Positions 1 to 5,597 of a stretch of 7,520 nt of DNA are shown piece after piece. This DNA comes from Kiritimatiellia bacterium (lineage in GTDB: Bacteria > Verrucomicrobiota > Kiritimatiellia > RFP12 > UBA1067), in the NCBI GenBank assembly GCA_028707675.1, contig JAQWAM010000052.1, positions 1 through 7,520 on the forward strand, written 5' to 3'. The stretch's first letter is position 1, and each line of letters opens with the position of its first letter. The position numbers were made by a program, and so were the translations under genes. The notes beneath the pieces were generated by a model, which searched no databases, was not told the origin of the DNA, and was given only the letters and a program-made list of their open reading frames with translations.

Positions 1-1
1 G

Positions 2-616
2 CCGTACTCTCGGTCCTCATACACGCCGTACAGCAACAGTTACTATACGCCCTCGACTTACTACGTAAACTTTGCGCCCTACATGGGAGGATTTCATCTA
101 TGTGGTCGACTTCCTCCAGAACTCGAACGATCGGAAAACGCATGTCTGGACGTCGACGAGCTTCCGCAAGCGCTTTCGCGCCTGAGCGAGCAACTCCCTG
201 CTTTGCAGGAGCGCCGGCTCACACTGGGGCTGGATTGCGGGTTCCCGCTGTGCATGTTCACCGATGCGGATCTAGGTCGCCTCTGGAAAAACGCTCACGC
301 CATGAATTTCGGTTGTGGCCCGGCCATCGATATCGGACCGGACCTGCAGGTCTGGTCCTGCTTTCCATTGCGCCGAGAGAGCCCGCGTTCCCTCTTCGAA
401 TTCCAGTCGCTTCAGCAACTCCATCAACACTTCGATGACGTTCTGAAAACCTTGCGCGACGAGACCGGGGGGATTTTGCCAGAGTGCGGGACATGCTCAT
501 ACCGTGAATCCGGGAAATGCGCCGGCGGATGTGTGGCGCACATCCTCAAGCGGCGCCATCAGTCGGCAACCTCCGCTGTTGAAAATCGCACCCATGACAA
601 GGAGCCCCTATTATGA
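2..616 (+). CDS. Radical SAM/SPASM domain protein, C-terminal part (5' end outside window)
   Basis: The frame is open from base 2 to a TGA at 614-616, giving 204 residues with no start in view, so the N-terminal half, including any CX3CX2C iron-sulfur cluster motif, lies upstream. Visible parts (residue 1 = codon at base 2): a Tyr/Ser-rich stretch at 1-27; a segment resembling the last strands of the radical SAM barrel, ending in the hallmark LDCGFPLCMF (78-86); then a SPASM domain with C105 and C120 followed by C162-x2-C165-x7-C173-x3-C177 (the CAGGC motif). SPASM domains carry auxiliary 4Fe-4S clusters and are typical of peptide- and protein-modifying radical SAM enzymes. The stop overlaps the next gene's ATG (ATGA), indicating coupling. 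The substrate cannot be told from sequence. Family assignment is firm for the C-terminal part; the specific reaction is unknown. An upstream ATG at 83 is not the true start because homology-like sequence continues through it. Confidence 0.82.
   Translation, partial: PYSRSSYTPYSNSYYTPSTYYVNFAPYMGGFHLCGRLPPELERSENACLDVDELPQALSRLSEQLPALQERRLTLGLDCGFPLCMFTDADLGRLWKNAHAMNFGCGPAIDIGPDLQVWSCFPLRRESPRSLFEFQSLQQLHQHFDDVLKTLRDETGGILPECGTCSYRESGKCAGGCVAHILKRRHQSATSAVENRTHDKEPLL
599..604 (+). promoter_or_regulatory. Ribosome binding site AAGGAG for the 613 gene
   Basis: AAGGAG lies eight bases before the ATG at 613, inside the end of the preceding radical SAM gene. It fixes the start of the 252-residue partner protein and shows that this genome uses Shine-Dalgarno signals. 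Confidence 0.75.
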
Positions 617-1371
617 CTGTCACGACGGCGGGTTCTCCCCTCGGCGCGGACTCCGGATATGAGCTTGTTTCCGACCCGGCCCGAGCGCGCGAGGCGCTTT
701 CCCTGCGCTGCGGGGGCTGCCTGCCCCCGCTTCTCTATGAAACCGATACTCCCTTGGGAGAGGTGCCCCTCGATTTCCCCCCTTCTGCGCGTCAGCTCTG
801 GTTGTACGCCCATAAGCCGGGACGGCCGGCAACCTGGATCAGAAAGCGCAGAGAATTCCTAGATCACCGGCTTTACATCCTGCTTTCAGACCGCGACCCT
901 TTTTCATTCACCGCCGCCCGCATACTCTCATCCCTCGGCGTCCCGTGCGGTCTCCGCCAAGAGGCGGAGCAGCCTGATTGGGAAGCATGGGCAGACCTCT
1001 TGGGGTATGCGGCTTACGCTGCCGTTCCGCACGCACCCGTCGAGCCGTTCGCATCCGCCATGCGGTCCTACCGACCGGAACGCGCGCGCCCCTTCTGCAT
1101 GGATGCCTTGGCAATTATCGTGCGGCAGAGCCGAAAACCGTCCGGCCCGGATGCGGATGCCACTGATCTTTCCAACATACGGGAACGAGAAATGTGCGAC
1201 GCGGAAAGGGTCGACCGCTTCTTTCTCGATCGTCACCCCTGTTCCTTTTGCCCTGCCTGGCGGGTTTGCATGGGCACCTACGAGCGTATCCGGGGTGAAG
1301 GCGAAAACACATGCTCGGTATTCTTTCGCGAATGGATGGAGGCGTGCGAGTGTCCTGCCATAGAGAAATAG
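613..1371 (+). CDS. Uncharacterised radical SAM partner protein with SPASM-like cysteine cluster
   Basis: A 252-residue protein starting at an ATG with a good AAGGAG site and overlapping the upstream radical SAM gene by four bases. I do not recognise a named family. It has no CX3CX2C motif, so it is unlikely to cleave S-adenosylmethionine. It carries C33-x2-C36 near the N-terminus, and near the C-terminus C210-x2-C213-x5-C219, followed by C234, C245 and C247. The CX2CX5C spacing matches the second half of a SPASM domain, which suggests a bound iron-sulfur cluster. The middle (about 60-170) alternates predicted strands and helices and could be a degenerate barrel, as in pseudo-radical-SAM proteins. 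Its position between two SPASM enzymes with overlapping ends on both sides argues for a shared complex or pathway. A role in substrate binding or electron transfer is inference. No signal peptide or membrane segment is evident. Confidence 0.7.
   Translation: MTVTTAGSPLGADSGYELVSDPARAREALSLRCGGCLPPLLYETDTPLGEVPLDFPPSARQLWLYAHKPGRPATWIRKRREFLDHRLYILLSDRDPFSFTAARILSSLGVPCGLRQEAEQPDWEAWADLLGYAAYAAVPHAPVEPFASAMRSYRPERARPFCMDALAIIVRQSRKPSGPDADATDLSNIREREMCDAERVDRFFLDRHPCSFCPAWRVCMGTYERIRGEGENTCSVFFREWMEACECPAIEK
1338..1342 (+). promoter_or_regulatory. Ribosome binding site GGAGG favouring a GTG start at 1350
   Basis: GGAGG sits seven bases before an in-frame GTG at 1350, within the last codons of the preceding gene. 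The alternative upstream ATG at 1311 has only a weaker AAGG at suitable distance, and the ATG at 1332 has nothing. This site is the main reason for choosing 1350. Confidence 0.55.
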
Positions 1372-2501
1372 AACATGCCGGCCTTGTGCGTACGCTGATC
1401 GTCAAAACGACCCGTCTTTGCACATCGAACTGCGCATACTGCGATGTCGTCAGCCGGAAAAAGCCGGGGCCGTCGAGCATGAGTGATGACGTGGCCAAAA
1501 ACCTGCTTCAACGCGTGGCGGAGTACCTTCGAGCCAAGCCCGACGATGCCATAACGTGGATTTGGCACGGGGGCGAACCGCTTTTGCTCCCCAAGGCATT
1601 TTACAGGAAGGTTCTGGAAAGCATCCGCGAACAGTACGCCGATGTGAGTGATCGCCTCCATTTTGACATGCAGAGCAACCTAATGGTCATGGATCGCGAA
1701 TGGGCCGAGTTGCTCCAAGACATGGGCTTGACCAGTATCGGATCCAGCTACGACCCCGAGCCCGGCATACGCGGCCCGGGTGAATCGCGGCGGAGCGACA
1801 TTTACAATAAAGCCTTTTTGCGTGGAATGCGGATCGCGGAAGATGCCGGATTGTCGGTCGGTATCATTTATGTTGTAACGAAAAAATCCTTGGCGAACCC
1901 GCTGGAACTCTTCCGCCACCTGACCAACCTCCGACCGGACGGGGCGCTTAAATTCAATCCAGTCCTGCTGCCGGAGAACCGGTTCCCCGAATTGCGCATC
2001 ACTCCGGAAGAGTACGCCGACTTTTTGGGCGCGGTTTTTGCCGAATGGTGGCCGAACCGACAACGTTACGGCAAAATCGATCCCTTTCAAACTCTGGTTC
2101 AATGCATCATCGAGAAAGACACGAATGGCCTCGTCTGCGTGGATTCAGGGATCTGCGCACACACTCACGCCAGCATTTCCCTGGACGGACGGATCGCCCA
2201 GTGCGGCCGCTCTGACGACTGGGATGTCATGTCTTACGGTAACATCAGGGAGTGCTCGCTGCTCGACGCGTTCGAAAGCCCGCTGCGCCTCGAAATGAAG
2301 GAGCGATACGGCTCCCTTCGTGCCGGCGAGTGTTCCGACTGCAGGTTCTGGGACATCTGTCATGGAGGATGTCCGCTGGATTCTTTGCAACCTCGCGGCC
2401 ACTTCAAGGCACCCTCTCCCTGGTCGGCCGCTCAGCGCCGATTTATTGAAGAGTATTTCGAGCCAATCACAGGCATATGTTTTCAAAGTGTCACGTCCTG
2501 A
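1350..2501 (+). CDS. Radical SAM/SPASM enzyme, probable peptide or protein maturase
   Basis: With the GTG start at 1350 the protein has 383 residues; a start at 1311 would add 13. The radical SAM cluster motif is C24-x3-C28-x2-C31, followed by the SAM-binding GGEP at 74-77 within WHGGEPLL. The C-terminal SPASM domain is complete: C269-x10-G280-x4-C285, then C328-x2-C331-x5-C337-x3-C341, and a final C377. This matches the canonical CX9-15GX4C-gap-CX2CX5CX3C-gap-C pattern, so one SAM-cleaving cluster and two auxiliary clusters are expected. Enzymes of this layout include anSME sulfatase-maturating enzymes and many RiPP maturases. No sulfatase gene is in the window, and the neighbours (another SPASM enzyme and a cysteine-rich partner) fit peptide modification better. 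The start codon lies inside the previous gene (22-base overlap), consistent with coupled translation. The family call is firm; the substrate and chemistry are unknown. Confidence 0.9.
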   Translation: MSCHREIEHAGLVRTLIVKTTRLCTSNCAYCDVVSRKKPGPSSMSDDVAKNLLQRVAEYLRAKPDDAITWIWHGGEPLLLPKAFYRKVLESIREQYADVSDRLHFDMQSNLMVMDREWAELLQDMGLTSIGSSYDPEPGIRGPGESRRSDIYNKAFLRGMRIAEDAGLSVGIIYVVTKKSLANPLELFRHLTNLRPDGALKFNPVLLPENRFPELRITPEEYADFLGAVFAEWWPNRQRYGKIDPFQTLVQCIIEKDTNGLVCVDSGICAHTHASISLDGRIAQCGRSDDWDVMSYGNIRECSLLDAFESPLRLEMKERYGSLRAGECSDCRFWDICHGGCPLDSLQPRGHFKAPSPWSAAQRRFIEEYFEPITGICFQSVTS

Positions 2502-2659
2502 TTCCCGAGTCAATCACAAATGGCTGGGTGCCATGCCTGTTCGGGGACACCGCAAACTTGCTGAAAATCTGGTCCGGAATGAACGCGGCGAGCGGGGGTG
2601 AACCATGTATGTGGACAGCGCCGCTTCAGGCCGGACGTACACTGCGCACGACCCCGTAA
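2477..2659 (+). other. Possible small or truncated fourth ORF at the end of the radical SAM cassette
   Basis: A 60-codon ATG frame overlaps the end of the radical SAM gene by 25 bases, fills the convergent gap, and runs 34 bases into the 3' end of the opposing methyltransferase gene. The first 40 or so residues look protein-like (HVLIPESITNGWVPCLFG at 6-23), while the tail lies antisense to methyltransferase codons and looks unnatural. There is no strong ribosome binding site; only AGG lies five bases before the ATG. It could be a small gene, the 5' remnant of a fourth cassette gene cut by rearrangement, or a chance frame. It resembles no family I know. Confidence 0.25.
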
Positions 2660-3843
2660 CCGCGCCGAGGAACGATCTCGGCGTTGCCGAAAAGCTCTTC
2701 CTGCATCTCCGCCAGCACCCGCGCGGATTTTGCGACCATCATGCACACTCCGTGCGGCAGCAAGACCGACCGCGCGGTCTCGACGAAAAGGCGCGCGATG
2801 CGGAAGTCAGAAAAATACGGCGCGTTGCCCAACGCCAGATGATAGCCGTCGCCGCTGACACCCGTGTCCGACAAAACCAGATCCGTCTTTTCCAATCCCA
2901 GAGCCCTTATGTTGCGCGCTGTGGCCGCCAAAGCGCGCGCGTGCGAATCCAGAAAAGTGACCCTAAGATCAGGCTGCCGGCCGGCCAGCAGGCAGCCGAC
3001 AATCCCGCAGCCGCAGCCGATGTCCAGAACCCGCAGCCCCGGTCGGATTTCAAGCGCCGCAATCTCGGCCAGCGCCAGCCCGCCCGCGTCCGGCCGCCGG
3101 TGACAGAACACCCCCGGCAAAGAAACCAGTCTGACCGGCGGCCCGCCGGGCAGCGAAACATCAAACTCCGCGCTGAAATCGCGCTCGCGCTTGACCGGTT
3201 TGCGCTTGCGCGCGCTCACGCAGAACAACCCCTTTTTGTCATGCAAGACCGTCATGCCGCCGAACAGCGCCTTGATGTGTTTGAACATGAATCCGCTGTC
3301 GCCTTCACACGCCATCAGACAAACCGCGCCATCTGCCATATTGCGGTGCATGACGTGCAGTTGGTCCAGAATCAATTCGTTCGGCACAGACTTCACGGAT
3401 GCCATGAAAAGCGCGGCGCCATAACTCTCCGGAGGAATCGCGGCTGTGCATGACAGCCTAAAACGAGAGGAGCCTTTACTGCCTGATCCTGAAAAATCAG
3501 ACGGTACAGTGACAAAGGGATCGGCGGCGAAACTGAAGCCGAAACCGTTGGCCGCCAGGTTGCGGCCGACGGCCCGCGCATGATGAACGTCAAAAATGTG
3601 GCAGACCAGCGTGACTGACGGGAAAAGTTCAGCGACCGCCATGGCCACTGCCCCGGTCCGATTGCCCGCAACCAAAGCCTTTTCATACCCGGACGACAGG
3701 CTTTTGACGTTCTCAATCAGCAAAGCCTCGGCGGGATGCAGTCCTGAACGGGAAACGACCCGGCACGCGCCGCCCAGAAAAGTCTCTGTCTTGGTCAACC
3801 CGCCTGGTTCTGTTATCAACAAATCCTTCATTTTCCAGCCCAT
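2626..3843 (-). CDS. RsmC/RlmG-like class I SAM-dependent methyltransferase
   Basis: A 405-residue protein if begun at the ATG at 3843; a further in-frame ATG at 3831 (residue 5) is possible, and a TTG at 3846 is unlikely. It has the two-domain layout of the RsmC/RlmG guanine-N2 rRNA methyltransferases. The N-terminal half (about 20-210) is a degenerate methyltransferase fold in which the glycine-rich loop is replaced by VAGNRTGAVA. The C-terminal half (about 220-405) is catalytic, with motif I VLDIGCGCGIVG (272-283), the acidic residue D299 after the second strand, and motif IV GNAPYFSDF (339-347). The segment LPGVFCHRRPDAGG (242-255) matches the conserved region before motif I in this family. 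Motif IV reads N-A-P-Y rather than the usual N-P-P-F/Y. The start overlaps the stop of the upstream ribonuclease-like gene (TGATG), so the two are probably co-translated. The likely target is rRNA; the exact base is not predictable. Confidence 0.85.
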   Translation of the reverse strand: MGWKMKDLLITEPGGLTKTETFLGGACRVVSRSGLHPAEALLIENVKSLSSGYEKALVAGNRTGAVAMAVAELFPSVTLVCHIFDVHHARAVGRNLAANGFGFSFAADPFVTVPSDFSGSGSKGSSRFRLSCTAAIPPESYGAALFMASVKSVPNELILDQLHVMHRNMADGAVCLMACEGDSGFMFKHIKALFGGMTVLHDKKGLFCVSARKRKPVKRERDFSAEFDVSLPGGPPVRLVSLPGVFCHRRPDAGGLALAEIAALEIRPGLRVLDIGCGCGIVGCLLAGRQPDLRVTFLDSHARALAATARNIRALGLEKTDLVLSDTGVSGDGYHLALGNAPYFSDFRIARLFVETARSVLLPHGVCMMVAKSARVLAEMQEELFGNAEIVPRRGYGVVRSVRPA

Positions 3844-5585
3844 CAAAGAAACGCGCCAAATTCCAGCACATCGACATTGCGCGCACCAAGGCGATGCGCC
3901 TTGTCTCGCAGATCTTTATCGTTGCTGACCATAAAAACTCGCATCCCGGTATCTGAGGTTTTGAAAAACTTCAGGTTGTCGAGGATGACGCCATCCGCGC
4001 GGTGTTCACCCTTGCCGCCGGAATAGGTCACACGCACATTCGGCGCGGCCTGAGTGTCGCTGCGTGTCGGCCCGTCAAAAACAATCCACGCCCTCACAGC
4101 CGGGTTTGGCGCGGTGACGCGAACAACGTCAGCGATCAAACGCTCGCGCTTGCCGGCGTCATTGAGAGCCTTTCCGCGCTCGGGCGAGTATCGCGCCGGC
4201 AGGCCGAAAAGCATGTTGTGCCCGTCTATCATCAATATCGCAGGCACACTCCCCGCCAAAGCCTGCCCTAGCAGCGAAGGGATCTCATCCCGCTCTGCCG
4301 CGGCGGCGTCAAGCGGCACGTCCAGCGCCTCAAGCGCGGCCAGACGTTTTTTGAAGGCCAGCTTGAGCCGGCCGCAGGCGTCCCCGTCAATCACCGCCAG
4401 CGAACGAAGCAAATCCGGCAAACCGCGCAATTGCGGCAGATCGTTGTCATCGGCGGCATTGATGCGCGCCGCCACCGCCCGCTCCAAAGGCGTGGCATCC
4501 GCATCCGGTTCGATTAGCGCCCTTAGGCGTTCCAGTTCTCTGCCTATATCGGTCTCGACAGCCTTCAGCTCGGGTGTCGGCCGCAAAGCGTTTCGCAAAG
4601 CGGATAAAACCCGCTCCCGCACATTTTGCAGATCACTGACGCGTTCCAGAATCTTTTCGACGTTGCCGCTGTGACGGTCCGTGGCGGCCTGTTTTTTCAA
4701 AGCCGTCTCAGCCCGCGCCAGCAGGTCGTTGCGGGAGCCGTCATCAAGCGCCGCTGCTTCGACTAAACGCGCTTGCGCCAGCCAGCCGTGAAATTCAAGC
4801 GCCAGAGCCATGTCGACAGCGGCCTTCAACCGCTCGTCACGCGACACACGCTCGCGCTGCAGCTCGGCAGCCAGTTCACCTGCTTCACGGTTCCTTTGGC
4901 TCAGTTTTTTTTCCAACCCGTCAATTTTTTGCCGACAATCCTTGAGTTCATTGCCGCTGTCTTTCAAATCCTTGACAGCACGCGACAAACGGTCGTCCAC
5001 CCCTTTGAGACGGCGATTTTCCGCAGACAGATCACGTATGCGTCCGTCTAGTTTTTCTTTTTGCCGATGCCATGCCTCACGGGTTACTGGCATTCCTTCC
5101 GCATCCGGCATGGTGCCGGCCATTTCAATAAAATCGGCAAAACATGACTTAAATTGCTCGTGCGCTTCAGCAGAAGTTAAAACCGAGTTTGTTTCCTGGC
5201 GCTTAAGCCATTCTTCGGCCTTGTCACGGACTTCCGGGCGCTGATCAAGCAGCAGGGCAACCATCAGAACTTCATTGCCCAGCAGCGCGGCTAAAGCGTG
5301 ACGGTTCTCCGCGATGGCTTCCGGCGACAGGAGCCCGGTCAAAGTGCGCGCCCGCGAACGCCGCGCCAACAGGCACCTTAATGTCTCCGGCACAACCGCC
5401 GCTCCACAGGCGATCTGCTGGACACGTGCCCTGATAACCGCGACATTGCCGGAACGGAAACCGCCAGTCTTGAAAATTTTATCCGTAGCGGCGAATAACG
5501 CCAGATCATCAGCCGGCACCAATTTAACCAGACGCCGCAGCTCTTTTTCATATGCGGGCGGCAACGCGGTCGCGCAAAGTGCCAT
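3843..5585 (-). CDS. Coiled-coil protein with C-terminal YacP/NYN (PIN-like) ribonuclease domain
   Basis: A 580-residue protein. Residues 1-160 form a mostly helical N-terminal region of unknown family, 170-250 is a charged heptad-like coiled coil, and 260-440 is further helical sequence. The C-terminal domain (about 448-580) matches NYN_YacP: MIDGHN (452-457), VFDG (502-505), an acidic HRADG (528-532) and VSNDKDLRDKA (553-563). D454, D504, D531, D556 and D558 are the likely metal-binding acidic set, so a nuclease active site looks intact. YacP/Rae1 of Bacillus is a ribosome-dependent mRNA endonuclease but is a short protein of only about 170 residues; here the domain is the tail of a much longer polypeptide. 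The long helical part may mediate oligomerisation or ribosome binding (inference). The gene begins eight bases after the stop of the sialidase-like gene and overlaps the methyltransferase gene by one base. There is no signal peptide or membrane segment, so it is probably cytoplasmic. Confidence 0.85.
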   Translation of the reverse strand: MALCATALPPAYEKELRRLVKLVPADDLALFAATDKIFKTGGFRSGNVAVIRARVQQIACGAAVVPETLRCLLARRSRARTLTGLLSPEAIAENRHALAALLGNEVLMVALLLDQRPEVRDKAEEWLKRQETNSVLTSAEAHEQFKSCFADFIEMAGTMPDAEGMPVTREAWHRQKEKLDGRIRDLSAENRRLKGVDDRLSRAVKDLKDSGNELKDCRQKIDGLEKKLSQRNREAGELAAELQRERVSRDERLKAAVDMALALEFHGWLAQARLVEAAALDDGSRNDLLARAETALKKQAATDRHSGNVEKILERVSDLQNVRERVLSALRNALRPTPELKAVETDIGRELERLRALIEPDADATPLERAVAARINAADDNDLPQLRGLPDLLRSLAVIDGDACGRLKLAFKKRLAALEALDVPLDAAAAERDEIPSLLGQALAGSVPAILMIDGHNMLFGLPARYSPERGKALNDAGKRERLIADVVRVTAPNPAVRAWIVFDGPTRSDTQAAPNVRVTYSGGKGEHRADGVILDNLKFFKTSDTGMRVFMVSNDKDLRDKAHRLGARNVDVLEFGAFL

Positions 5586-5589
5586 AAAT

Positions 5590-5597
5590 GACCTACC
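5590..5597 (-). promoter_or_regulatory. Probable ribosome binding site for the NYN-domain gene
   Basis: GGTAGGTC on the minus strand places AGG six bases before the ATG at 5585 and contains the TAG stop of the sialidase-like gene. It supports the 5585 start and co-transcription of the two genes. The match to the anti-Shine-Dalgarno sequence is moderate. Confidence 0.4.

Noticed and set aside
100..438. Plus-strand frame of 112 codons with a GGAGG about eight bases before its ATG
   Set aside because: It overlaps the radical SAM SPASM coding sequence in another frame; its product is rich in Arg, Ser and Ala with no motif, typical of a shadow of a GC-rich gene.
1115..1661. Two minus-strand frames of 127 codons each (1115-1498 and 1278-1661)
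   Set aside because: Both lie opposite the well-supported partner and radical SAM genes and show no domain or ribosome binding site.
2520..2534. Perfect 5-bp inverted repeat ATGGC / GCCAT with a 5-base loop in the convergent gap
   Set aside because: The stem is short and no T-run follows on either strand, so it is not a convincing intrinsic terminator.
2605..3453. Long plus-strand frame of 282 codons
   Set aside because: It is antisense to the methyltransferase gene, whose motifs are clear; its product is Arg/Gln/Ala-rich with no recognisable domain.
4054..4674. Plus-strand frame of 206 codons, Ser/Arg-rich
   Set aside because: It is antisense to the NYN-domain gene and is low complexity, as expected from the reverse complement of a GC-rich helical protein.
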